From Neolentinus lepideus HHB14362 ss-1 (lineage: Eukaryota; Basidiomycota; Agaricomycetes; Gloeophyllales; Gloeophyllaceae), in assembly GCA_001632425.1 (NCBI GenBank), contig KV425594.1, positions 119,997-183,996 of the forward strand: a stretch of 64,000 nucleotides of DNA, in the 5' to 3' direction. Positions 26,766 through 37,709 of the stretch are shown piece after piece. Within the stretch, counting starts at the first letter, position 1; each line of letters opens with the position of its first letter. The notes below the pieces were generated by a model, which was not told the origin of the DNA, ran no database searches, and saw only the letters and a program-made list of their open reading frames with translations. The position numbers were made by a program, and so were the translations under genes.

Positions 26766-28078
26766 ATGAGCTCCCCCAAAACTGCAGTGCCTACAGTAGC
26801 TATCGTTGGTACGTCAGATTCTTGCATTCAGTACTGTAAATACACTCGCCGGGTGTAGGCCCGACAGGGTTTATCGGCAACTTCATAACCCCGGAGTTCG
26901 TTAAAGCCGCAAAGGCGAATGAAATCAAGCTGAAGCTATTGACGACCGATGCGAATAAGCCGAAGATACGGAGTCATCTCTCTGATGGTGGAGGCAATGT
27001 AACGGCATTCGGTATCAATTACGATCAGTCCTCTGTACTGGAAGATGCCCTCCGAGGTGTTGATGTCCTCGTGAGTGTGATGGGGGCTGGAGGAGACTAT
27101 GAGACGAGAAAGGCTGTGCTGCTTGACGCAGGTTAGCTCTTTCATTCGCAGTCTGGAGCGCTGATTCGAAGGTAATATGCTCTCTGCCGCTGGCGGCAGC
27201 TTGCAAAGCCGGAGTCAAAGTATACTTCCCGTCCGAATGGTATGCTCTCTATCCAGCGGCAACAAGATACGCTGTCTAATATTGCGAGCAGGGGTACCAA
27301 TCATAACAGGACTAAACGATACCATCCGATGTTCAAGTCCAAGAGTCATCACCATCACGAAGCCGAAGCTCGCGGGCTGAAGGTCGTAGCGATATATACC
27401 GGACTCATCATCGAATTCTGCTTTTGCAAGTGGTTCGGTGAGCCACAGTGTATATGATTTTGTATTTCTAGCCGCTCATTCTTGGGTGATCAAGGTATTG
27501 ATTCCGCTGCCAACACTTGGGTCATCCCTGGTACTGGTGATGAGCCCAACGCAATGACGTCGCGAGATGATCTTGGGAAATACGCACTCAGGGCAGTATT
27601 TATGTCGCACTACGAACCGCAGAAGGTTCCCTCTCACCTGGAGATCTATTCGGACAAAGGGTACAGTAGTCTTATTTCCTTCTGCGGCGTACTTTCTGAG
27701 ATATTAATCGTCCAGCACGTGGAATTCATATGCGGACGCAATGGAGAAAGTGGCAGGGAAGCCAATCGAGCGAAAGTATCTCTCTCTCCAGGAAGCGGTC
27801 AAGAATTACGATGCGGTCAAGGATACACTTCCTCCGCACGTGCTCGGTCCTTTCCTCCCGATTCTGTGTGCCGAGAATGTTTTCAATCACTCTGAGGCGG
27901 ATGTCGAGCTTTTAAACTGCAATCACCGGATCTTCAAGCCCAAAACAGTCGCTGCCTACGCAGAGGAGGTAGGAACTTGATTGTGATGATTGTCTTATTT
28001 TGGATTCTCGCTAACGTTCTGGGGTCATTGAAGGTGCAAGGCAAACCGTGGTTCAACTCCACCCCTTGGGGCTCTTGA
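26766..28078 (+). CDS. NmrA-like / isoflavone-reductase-like oxidoreductase
   Basis: Atypical SDR of the NmrA/isoflavone reductase group. The first exon MSSPKTAVPTVAIV is joined over a GTACGT..GTGTAG intron to GPTGFIGNF, giving the dinucleotide-binding loop (GxxGxxG type). Later blocks are LKLLTTDANKPK, DALRGVDVLVSVMGAGGDYE, the family block VKVYFPSEWG, GLKVVAIYTGLI, GTGDEPNAMTSRDDLGKYAL and the C-terminal EEVQGKPWFNSTPWGS, reached across a last intron. Stop TGA is at 28076-28078. Such proteins act either as enzymes or as NAD(P)-sensing regulators; the sequence does not decide. It is the last of the oxidoreductases in this accessory stretch. Confidence 0.85.
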
Positions 28079-28455
28079 TGGCAAGTACTTGGCGTCAAAT
28101 GTTACTAGGTTTTCTCATCCGTGTATGAAGCATTTGAAATAACCAGATCGCATTCGATGCGCATCTATTGTACAACAGCGAGTCCAGTCACTCATCTGAA
28201 CCGTGCAGAATGTTGTACAATGATGTAAATAAGAGTAACAAATAGGAAATATTGCAATTACAGGATGCTAGGATACAGTCGTGACAATAAGATAGACATG
28301 ACGGTCATAAATAACGATACAATTCAAGTGGCGTCGAAGGAGGCGGAGGACCGGGGAAGACCTCGTGTCCGCGTCGAATAATTAGAGCTCGAGCGGCCGG
28401 CCGCTGAGCAGAGATAGATGGACGGTGAATGTCCGCCTGGTATCGTGAGCACAGA
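28079..28455. other. Convergent 3' gap
   Basis: Lies between the NmrA-like gene and the next minus-strand gene. No coding signal. Confidence 0.4.
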
Positions 28456-29143
28456 TCATGACCAAGTGATCTCGGATTTGATCTCCTTCCCCGTTATGTC
28501 GCATGTTGGTACGGAGAAGGGATAGTTCGAAGACTGGACGCTCTTGGTAAACTGGTAGCCGCTCTGCCAGATACTCTTCGCGCTCATGTGGAGCTGAGGA
28601 ATAACTTTGCGATCAATGAGCAGCTATGACAAGTCTATGAGCGGCATGTAACGAAACACAGCACATAGGCATTTTACCTGGAGCGCTGCAATAACCCAGT
28701 GTCTCGAGCTCCACCGTCGTTCGTCCTGGATCACATCGATCTCTCTGAAGAGCATGGATAGACCCAGCCCCGAGACATCCTCATCACCAACTTTACAAAG
28801 GAATGTCATCGCCTCTATCCGCTGGTCAGAGTTCATGGTCGGCTTTCCCTCATAAATCCACATGTCGTCTCCGTCCCTGTCGATATTCTTGGCATGATAC
28901 CGCCATGTTTGCACCTTCCTTGGGTCCGGGTTTTTGGGTGCAAGAATGAGGGCGGTGTGGAATTTGACATCGTCCCCTTGTGCCCTGCCTTGAGAGTAGT
29001 AGGCAATATATAACCTATGCTTGTTCGAGCGGTTGGAAGCGGGCTACGTCGGTATCATTAGCGACGTTAAGCACCAAAGGGCACAAAGCACATACCTTAG
29101 GGTTAATGGTGCCGAAGGCTGGATAAAGGGGAGTAGCCATCAT
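28456..29143 (-). CDS. Unrecognised Agaricomycete protein
   Basis: Three exons reconstruct about 180-190 residues. Exon 1 reads MMATPLYPAFGTINPK, exon 2 runs from PASNRSNKHRLYIAYYSQG through FHTALILAPKNPDPRK, WRYHAKNIDRDGDDMW and MLFREIDVIQDERRW to VIAALQ, and exon 3 from LLIDRKVIPQLHM to SEITWS. Intron borders are GT..TAG. There is no signal peptide or membrane helix. The block TALILAPKNPDP followed by RYH recalls a small uncharacterised protein family common in Agaricomycetes, from memory only. Function unknown. Confidence 0.62.
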
Positions 29144-31083
29144 CTTGCCAGAGATGTGGATGAACGAGTGAACTTGGCCGACACAGACGACGCGTAAAGT
29201 GAGAGAGGAATGGGTACCGGACTAGCTTGCTGCATCGTGCTTAAAAGTACGCAGTCATAACTGCTATGAGAAATACGACGTACGTTACGAGAATATAGGA
29301 ACAAATGAACGGCCTGAAGGGGCAGCTATGGACCCTTCCCGCCACATTACTATATATAGGCATCCTCTTGTTCTACAAGGCAGAGCCTCGCACCTTATTG
29401 TTAGCCGAGATGAGCAGCCCGAGACGGCAGAGATTCTGCGCTCATCTCCACTTTGTCAATTGTACAGCGAAGCCTCGTTGCCCCCGAGAAAGGTGACGCT
29501 GTGAACGACGTTCTATTGTCCTGCTTGACCGAGCGCTGTACTGCGTACCGAGTTAAGAGTGTACATAGGAGTCCACTGGGAAGCCGTTCTAGTCGCTTCC
29601 AAGTATCAATCTGTACTCCGCGCATCCGCGAAGAAGATATGCCCCAGATGCACCGTCCATACTAAATAGAGCAATGCCTTTGTGCGCAAGGTTTGATGGC
29701 ATTTCGTGCCTCAGCAGACCTTAGGTAGTGGAGTGAAAAGCGGGTATTGTGACCGCCAAGGTATTCGAACGAAAGATAGACACAACAACGGCGCAGCAAC
29801 AGAACAAAATAGCTATAGATTGCCCGTGCTGCCGGGCAAGATCATCCGATACGTCAAGATAAGAACTCATGCATCATGGCCGATGTGCAATGTCACAAAC
29901 ATTGCAAAGTAGTCTTGGTGACTAAGCGCCGTCTTTCTGCCTTTGTTGTCTGAACAAAAGGGTGAAGCGAATGCAATGTCACAGAAGTCATGACCGGACT
30001 GCAAGGGAAGAGCAGCCTCGGCTATATAAAGATGCTTCGAGAATCTTTTCAAAGCCACTCACTTGTAGACGCGGAGGGCCACAGACGTTGTAAGCCCTTG
30101 CTCACGGGATTTGTTTATAGGTTCTGCATGCAGGGAGTATCTGCGCAAGTCGTATAGATCTGATACCTAACGACCAGCAAGGTCTGGCGTACGAGAAGGA
30201 AATTCGTCTTTTTGTCACTTGTTTTTCTCCTTGCCGCGTATTGGTATAACAGTTCACGCCACATAAGTCATTTCTGCAGCTTGCTCATTCCCGTTCTTGC
30301 ACCAGCCAGTCTGGGTATTCTGGATCACAAGTCGGAACGAAACTTTGGGTCGCAATGTATTTGTCCTGCGCGGGCGCGCAGGCGCTCTCGAGTCGATGAT
30401 TATCGGGAGGTTCTGAAGCCAATCGAGACGTGTCACAATCTGAACAGCACCACTACAGTTTCGAGGCAAAGAAGAAAGATGGAACATACCGAAAAAACCA
30501 CGAGCACGGACCAGTGTTGTAGCACTCAGCAAGCGAATAGGCTACTTCACCACAGATATCAAGCAGGATGTGGGGGGCATAACAGGCTTATCTTTGATTG
30601 GGAAACCCTGGGCGCCGTATACGCCACCCGTGTATGCCGGTGCCGTCGAAACCAGCACCAAATATCAGAGATTTGAACATTCGAACGTTCCGGAACAGAG
30701 ACTGATTGATGTGGCGCGGCGTCCTCCAAGGAGTGCTTAGACCAGACGTACCAGATTGGACAACGTCTCTGTGTTATCACAGAGTTTCTGTATGATCCAT
30801 AGTTGGTGTGTATTCTTGCAAGTTTCTAGCCGCGACAGCCAATTGCAACAGCGAGATAGCGCTAGCTAGGTCGAAGTACCCATAATGAAACCTGACCAAT
30901 ACCGGAGAATCCGGCGGACTTTCAAAATGTGGCGTCTATAGTCATCGCCGATACGCAGCCTTCCGTGACAGCTAGTATCCAGACCTTTACCACCACACAG
31001 CAGTGCGTACAACGACTATTTCTACCCCTTTGGCCTGTACTGAAATAAATTTCCCTTTAGGTTTTCTTTCATCTTACTACTTA
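29144..31083. other. Long intergenic stretch, no gene supported
   Basis: Nearly 2 kb. TATA-like strings occur at 29350-29357 and 30021-30029 on the plus strand but no convincing coding exon follows. Open frames around 30.2-30.8 kb on both strands have no recognisable domain. Confidence 0.35.
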
Positions 31084-32028
31084 ATGAGAATCGTATCATC
31101 CTTGACTTTGCTCGTCGCTAGCGCTGGGCTTGGTACGCGCACAAGACTGCGGATTGAGAGATACACTGAGCACTGACGGAATCCTTTTGCTTCACAGCTC
31201 TTGAGCAAGTCAGCGCCAGCCCGATTCGAGTCGTCGTTGTTACCTCACACCAAGAGCTCTCTGCTAGTGGCCCGCTGCGCTTGGGACATGCCGCAGCGAA
31301 CGCCCACCCGGAGATCGCTATGGTCAATCGCCCGAATTTCGCTCCCAACTTCGAGGTTCCGGTACCTGCGAATGTGACGCACAAGGCCCATCAGCACGCA
31401 TGCGCTAAGCTGCGTCAGAAGGCCATCGCCATGTCCAACGGGATCAGGAAGATGTTCGGGATGCCCCTGATCGAGACACCCGTTCAAATGCACAAGCAAC
31501 CCCTCCCGGTGCGCCCTGTTGAGGGAGGAGTGAAGATTATGGGATGGGTCGAAAACGGAGAGCACAAGCACAACTTAGAGCGTCCGGCCGAGCCGGCTCA
31601 GAATGGAGAGGTCCATATCCTGGAGCAAAAAATGCCCGTCATGCGACCTCACCGCGTTGGCATGAGATGTGGCAAGGCGACATTTTTGAGGAGGATCCAC
31701 CGTGCGCTCATGACCCTTGGTCCTTGGGAGGGTCGCGCCGTTGCTTTTGTTCTTGGTAGGCTGAATTTCATCAAATTACAGAGCGATGTTTACTAAGCGA
31801 AGCTCTTTATCAGGCTGTGGTATCGGTGTCATCTTCCGCATGATATGGGTCATGGCCGTCGTTTCCTACCGCCTCATCAAAGGCCGCCGCGAGCCCGAGG
31901 AGTACGACTATGAGGTCATTTACGAGACGGATGCAGAGGATATCCTTGTCCCGCCGCCCCAGTACACTGACGAGAAGGTCGCCGCCGTGGACGTCAAGGA
32001 GGCGCCTGCCCCTGCTCCTGAAGCCTAA
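31084..32028 (+). CDS. Agaricomycete secretory/membrane orphan
   Basis: Three exons (31084-31132, 31198-31755, 31814-32028) give 273 residues. A signal peptide opens the protein (MRIVSSLTLLVASAGLA). A His/Pro-rich middle follows, with HQHACAKLRQKAIAMSN, FGMPLIETP and HALMTLGPWEGRAV. One transmembrane segment spans the last splice junction (VAFVLGCGIGVIFRMIWVMAV), then a cytosolic tail with acidic blocks (YEVIYETDAEDILVPPPQYT). The two domains sit on either side of the membrane, so a type I single-pass protein is inferred. The core GPWEGRAVAFVLGCGIG belongs to a family I recall as widespread but uncharacterised in Agaricomycetes. PPPQY could be a WW-domain or ubiquitin-ligase docking motif. 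Confidence 0.75.
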
Positions 32029-33793
32029 TCGATTTCACACATATTCCCCCGCCGCTCCTTTCCCCTTGTACAGAATGTTCTTTGTGATTGATCCTAACGG
32101 ATACGATACGGACTAGATTATCCACTCGCCGACCCTGTTGTACTACTTCGAAGTCGTGAATATTATGATGCGTTTCTGGCCCCAGGGTGGCCGGTCTACT
32201 TAACAGTGGCGATTCTAGCGCCCTGAGATTTCATCGCGCTGCAGTTCGATCGCACTGCTACATATCACCAAACTCTTCAGATATTCACAGCAACCGACTG
32301 ACTCGTTTGTTCGCTTGCACGATGTATGTGTCGTCCCTACATTAAACGTCCCTAGACCATTATCTCGGTCGCTTGTGCGGTGGTCAACTATGATAGTAAA
32401 CTTGACGCCACCAGATACAATTCAATCATAATAAGCAACATTGTTCAACTTTTGACACTTCAACCAAGTCGAGCAGATACCACTAGTACTGCTTGATGCT
32501 GAGCTTCTGTATGGTCCCCTCACCGATTCTTCTCGTTGCCCGGTCTTAAACGCCAAGTCTATGGAATGCGTTGCCTCATGCCCAGCCTGTCGACTTGGAA
32601 GATACGGGGTACTTCTACTTCAAGCTTCAACTTCGACAGTGCCATTCTACGATTTGGGGACTAGCTTTGCAGTCCTCGTTTCGACGGACCATAACGAAGG
32701 CCTCGACTTCTCCTGATACTTACCTACCTGCGCCCTTTTATGAAGTTGGTATGAGCCGCTGCCGCCTGCAACCTACTTGGACGTGAATATGCACCACTCG
32801 AGTCATAGGTCTGTCCGATTTCGTTGGGCCTCAATTCGGACAATTACTTTCTCGTATAGCTATCTTGCAAGGATCCAACCCCACCACCTAGAGTTAAGAC
32901 ATTATGCCCTTGTGTCTCCTATGGGGTACGCTTCAGACATGTCAATCTGTTACCGACGCATGATCTGCTCGCCGGATTGAAGAATTTGGGGTCCATCATC
33001 TTGTGCAATGTGATCGTGACGAATATTGTTGTCCACCCTTCGCTTGACTGCGGTGGTAGACGCAAATCCATATCCAATTGTGGCCCAGGATTTCTTTCAT
33101 CCAGTGTCAATACACAGAGCTTAGAATGGTGGTCTCTTCATTGACCACAACTTATCACTTTTCCCGTCCATAAATCCAGGCTACAGACATTATAGTTATC
33201 AAGGCACGTCCAGTCTTCTCTATACCCAACCATGCTGGCTCCCCAATGGCACAGTTGATGGATAATGCCCTTGCATCCGTAATTCCGCAAAGGTCTTGAC
33301 TAGCATACCTCGAAACACTTATTTCCATTCTTTTCGTGAGTGACTCCACGAATTAATGTCGCAGCATTAACCTGTGTCCTCCCGCAGGTCTATAATTCCT
33401 TCTGCTAGGTCTATACTGCCTTCTGTTAGGTCTCTTCTGCCGGGCACTACGCGCTGCTGGATGTCTTCATCCACCTGCTTTGTCATATAGCCCTTCCCTT
33501 GCTTTTGTCTGCGTCCTGGATCTATTCTAGTCGCCCTCTCTTGCACTTCGACGGGCTCTACTTAAACTCGATTACTCGCCCTCGTGTACGTAGCCCTGCC
33601 TATCAAAATATACAAATTCAAAATATTCATGTTTGGACCCGAGTGAAGAGCGTCGGCGTGAGAACGGGTACAAACTAGCCCAAGCTTGCCGGATTTTGCC
33701 GATCTGAACCTTGAAGTCAACCTTTCGCGACGCTCGCCCAGGTTCGCCTTCGCTTGCACGCTTACTATCCAACGCGTCGACCCTCCAGCAACT
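32029..33793. other. Intergenic, minor tandem repeat
   Basis: About 1.8 kb without a supported gene. It contains the short tandem repeat listed separately. Confidence 0.4.
33386..33441. repeat. 21-bp tandem repeat, about 2.7 copies
   Basis: The units at 33386-33406 and 33407-33427 both begin AGGTCTATA and end CCTTCTGYT. A third partial copy (AGGTCTCTTCTGCC) starts at 33428. Confidence 0.7.
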
Positions 33794-35275
33794 ATGGCGA
33801 AGAAAGGTAAAACGGAGCACGAGCAAACCTATTCATCGCGTGACATTGTCCTCGCGAAAGTGCGCGGCTACCCAGCATGGCCTGGCATGGTGAGTTTCAA
33901 GTGTTTTTGTGAATAGAAAGTCGACGCTGACGCGTAGAGTGCAGGTCGTGGACCCTGAGACCGTCCCTCCACACGTCGCGAAGGAGAGGCCGCAGGGAAA
34001 AAAGAGTACTTTCTACTGCGTGCGGTTCTTCCCAGCTGGCGATTAGTGAGCTTATCGCTTTTCCCTCATCGAACTGAGACCTTATCACGATCTAGTGCGT
34101 GGATAGTCCCAAAGGACATCTCGCGTTTGCAAAAGCACGAGATTGAGGCGTATATTTCAGAGCCGCACAAAAAATCGGGTGACCTGTTGATTGGATACAA
34201 GACCGCGCTGAGCCCAGAGAAGTGGGAGGAGGAGCGTGAAAATGCGCGCGCTGAGTTAGAGCAGTATGAGGCTGAGGCCGAGGTCGACCAGCTCGAGTCC
34301 GAGGTCGACGAGGGTGAGGACGGGGAGAAGAAGTCGAAGAGCAAGAAGCGGAAACGCGAGTCAGAGACCCCGGCCAAGTCCAAGGCGAAGCCCAAGAAGA
34401 AGGACGTGGAGACCCCGGCAAAAAAGAAGGCTACGGGTGGGTCGAAGAAGAAGAATGGGACCAAGCCCAATGCGATGGTCGAGTCTGAGGACGAAGGAGG
34501 CGCAGATGCAGATGCAGATGCGTCTAGGAAGAAGGAGGAGTCTGCACCACCGACAAAGAAGAGCAAACGGGAAGAGGAGGAAGCCGATTGTGAGTTGTGC
34601 CATTCAACAGCGCCCTCGATAGCCTCAATTTGAACGATTCCGGCCCTTTATCGACACAGCTGCATTAACCAACGATCCAGAAGCTACGAAGGTCAAGGAC
34701 TGGAGACATAAACTACAAAAGGCCTTCTTGAACACCAAATCGGCCATGAAACCCGAGGTCCGTACGCCACGCCGCCTGCAGATCTGTACTGATAAGTCCC
34801 GAATGCTCAGGAAATGCCCGAACTGGACAAGCTCTTCACTACTGTTGAGCAATACGACAACATGACGCTGCAATACCTGCAATTCTCGAAGATTGGCAAA
34901 GTTATGCGCCACATCGTCGCGCTCAAGGACGAGGCGGTGCCGCGCGATGACGAGTTCAAGTTCCGGGAGCGCGCCAAGGTACTGGTCGATAAGTGGCACG
35001 AGATCCTGGACGCGAAGAAGGAGAAGCCTGCTGCCGCGAACGGGACGGCGAGCGATTCCGCGAAAGAAGACGCCAAGGAGGGACCAAAGGAGGAGGCTGA
35101 GGAAAAGATGGAGGTGGACACGACACCGACGGAGGAGAAGGTCAACGGGACCACCACCGAAACGACGGAGAATCCCAAGGAGGACCCTGCGCTCGCCGCT
35201 GAGTCAGATGCAGATGCAGACGCAGACGCACCCGCTGTCACCGAACCAGCTGATATCCCCATGGCCACCGAGTAA
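33794..35275 (+). CDS. PWWP-domain chromatin protein, LEDGF/HDGF-like
   Basis: Nuclear chromatin reader. The N-terminal PWWP domain (residues ~14-90) shows DIVLAKVRGYPAWPGM, FYCVRFFPAGD and YAWIVPKDI; such domains bind methylated H3K36 nucleosomes and DNA. A long basic/acidic linker follows with nuclear-localisation-like runs (KSKSKKRKRE, KKKATGGSKKK). A helical C-terminal module (EMPELDKLFTTVEQYDNMTL, LQFSKIGKVMRHIVAL, FRERAKVLVDKWHEIL) resembles the TFIIS-N/LEDGF integrase-binding fold, which docks transcription elongation partners. Ends in an acidic low-complexity tail. Two coded Ala-Asp repeats from GCAGAT-type triplets sit near 34500-34530 and 35205-35232. At least four introns. Closest named relatives would be LEDGF-like or Pdp3-like proteins, inferred from architecture. 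Confidence 0.85.
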
Positions 35276-35942
35276 CGGGCTGGCTGTATTGCATTAAAAC
35301 CGAAATGCGCTGGCGTACGCACTCCATGCACCCCCTAGCGACCCAACTATATGCGCTCTGAACGACCATAGACGGACATCCTCCCGTCTCTCTTCAAGCC
35401 GTCGTATATTTGTCCCTTTCATCCGTTTAATCCATCTTTTGGCATGATTTCCGGTCTCTCCTCTGTTCTGTCCCCTTATTTGCCATACATTACTTACCTG
35501 TGAATAGCACTGAATTTGTAGGAGATATTTTATGAAGCCTACATGTACCATGAGCTGTGTAAATTCTGGTGTGATCCACCATGATGCTGCGTGCACATGT
35601 TCCAATTTCCTCGAAATATGCACCTGTTCCTTGTTTGTTCCTGACGACCATGGCCATATTCATCTCCTAGCGCGGTGTTGGAGAGGATCCGAACGTTGAG
35701 CTCTTTCTGACCCCCATGCTACCAACATGCCGCCCTACTTCAGCTTTCCTGCACACTGAGATAAAATCTCGACGACACTGCAGCGATTCCGTCCAGGGAT
35801 CCGACTGTACTTCAAATGAAGACTGCGGACGACGAGATTTGCTCTAGACTGACGCCATAATTATGTTGTCAGCAGACAATGGGCTCCATCAGCCATGCCC
35901 GGGGCTGACAGCTTTAAAGCAGACGTATCGCAGCGGACCAGA
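35276..35942. other. Intergenic, GST upstream region
   Basis: 3' region of the PWWP gene and upstream region of the GST gene. No coding signal. Confidence 0.4.
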
Positions 35943-35950
35943 GTATATAA
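35943..35950 (+). promoter_or_regulatory. TATA box of the GST gene
   Basis: GTATATAA lies 109 bp before the GST start. Transcription would then begin near 35975-35985, downstream of the upstream ATG at 35972, which favours the start at 36059. Confidence 0.6.
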
Positions 35951-36058
35951 CGCGGAGGTACGTCATCAAGCTTGTATATGCGTCTTTACAACTTGACGCG
36001 AGCCATCACAAAGTCATCTCCCAGCTACAGCCATCCCACTTTCACTCACTACGCCAGG

Positions 36059-37206
36059 ATGAGTAGCAGCACGAACTCCAAGATCCACGAGGAGGGTACC
36101 GCAGACGGCTGGCATGGCGCCATATCACCCGATGGCCCTTTTCCTCCAGAGAAAGGCCGTTACCATCTCTACATTGGCCTGTTCTGCCCTTTCGCTCACC
36201 GGGCGAACCTTGTGCGCTACCTGAAGGGCCTCACGGACTTCATTGACATCAGCATCGTCAAGCCGTACCCGAAGGGCGACGAGAAGGGATGGCCAGGCTG
36301 GCAGTTCCCCAAGGACGACCAAGAGTATCCACACGCGACAGTGGACAAGCTGTTTGGGAGCAAATACATGCATAAGGTATATTTCAAGGCGGACAAGGAG
36401 TACAAGGGGCGGTACAGCGTGCCTGTGCTATGGGATAAAAAGACGGAAACGATCGTCAATAACGTGAGTGGACGTATTGGTACTACTGGTAGTACTACCA
36501 TAATCCCAATAGGACAGAGACTAATGAATACCGCAGGAATCTGCTGAGCTTCTCCGCTGGCTTCCCACTGCATTCAGTCCCTTCCTCGACCCAGAACACG
36601 CGAAGCTCGATCTGTATCCAGAGCCCCTCCGCACACAGATTGATAGCATCAGCGAGTGGATGCAGCGTGATCTCAACACGGGTGTGTACAAAGCCGGCTT
36701 TGCGGGATCTCAGGCAGAGTACGACAAGAACGTCATTCCTGTCTTCGGCGCTCTGAACAAGGTCGAGGGGCTCATCGCGAGCAGCGGTGGACCATACGTG
36801 CTCGGTAAGACGTTGACGGAGCTAGATATCCGGCTATATGCAACGGTTGTACGATTCGACACTGTGTATGTGCAGCACTTCAAGTGTAATCTGGGCACGA
36901 TACGCCATGATTACCCCGTTATCAACAATTGGTTGAAGAATCTATACTGGAATGTCCCCGGGTTCTCAGAAAGCACAGACTTCTTGCACATCAAGGAGAA
37001 TGTGGGTGGCTCGGGAAATGGTCCTGATACGGGTTGATGCTGATCCGCTTTGACAGTATACCAAGAGCCACTATGACATCAATCCGAAGGCCATAACGCC
37101 CATGGGACCCTTCCCTGATGTTGAGGAGGGTGTCGATGATTTTAGTAAGCTGAAAGTAGGGGCAGTCAAGTTGCCGGCGGTCCTGGAATACCAGTCAAAG
37201 TTGTAA
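36059..37206 (+). CDS. Glutathionyl-hydroquinone reductase / omega GST
   Basis: Glutathione transferase of the Gto/ECM4 (xi) type, which reduces glutathionyl-hydroquinones and other conjugates; in wood-decay fungi these are linked to aromatic detoxification. Exons 36059-36463, 36537-37001 and 37057-37206 add up to 339 residues, typical length. The thioredoxin-like domain has the catalytic Cys in LFCPFAHRANLVRYL and an extended loop with KGWPGWQFP; the helical domain holds ISEWMQRDLNTGVYKAGFA, TELDIRLYATVVRFD and YPVINNWLKNLYWNVPGF. The C terminus (SHYDINPKAITPMGP) matches the ECM4 group. A 29-residue upstream in-frame extension from 35972 is rejected because of the TATA position. Confidence 0.94.
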
Positions 37207-37709
37207 CACATTGTACGAACCAAGAGTTTCTAACGAATCGATATGATCTCAATGACTCGGAATAGGTCAAGCGAATTTGTGTCTGCTCTGCCGCCATCTT
37301 TGTACCTGTAAATCGGGACAGAGTCACAGAAGTATGGATTCGGAAAGTTCATAGATAATATTTGTTGGAGACGGCTCACGCCGACATGGCAGGTTGCCCT
37401 AAAGTTACGAAATCCTTCGAACTCCTGTCATCCAGGTAGGTTAGCCTCCTGGGCTCGGGTGATCTACCTGGATTTACACCGGTCGAAAGACATTCTCGGC
37501 GGGCTTGCTACTCCTCGTGGCCGTTGATATGAGGTCGGCGATCGGAAGGGTTGAGCGCTCGGAGGCTGACAGGATGGAAGCTGGGTTCCATGCTTCAGCT
37601 ACAGTAGAGGCTAAATCGTAGAGAAATAAGGACATGTCTTGACATATGAATGACAGTGGATCCACGTGTCTAACGACTTACCAAAGAGCGGGAGTTGTTT
37701 CGTACAGTG
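37207..37709. other. Convergent 3' gap
   Basis: Lies between the GST and 7TM copy 2 stop codons. No gene is recognised. Confidence 0.4.

Noticed and set aside
30212..30780. Overlapping open frames on both strands
   Set aside because: No domain, no start context and no splice structure; kept only as intergenic.
33386..33441. Short direct repeats as a CRISPR array
   Set aside because: Units are contiguous without spacers and the genome is eukaryotic.
34066..34566. 166-codon minus-strand frame rich in Ser and Phe
   Set aside because: Exact antisense shadow of the low-complexity linker of the PWWP gene.
35972..36058. 29-residue upstream extension of the GST as a mitochondrial presequence
   Set aside because: The TATA box at 35943-35950 places the transcript start at or after this ATG, so the extension is probably not in the mRNA.
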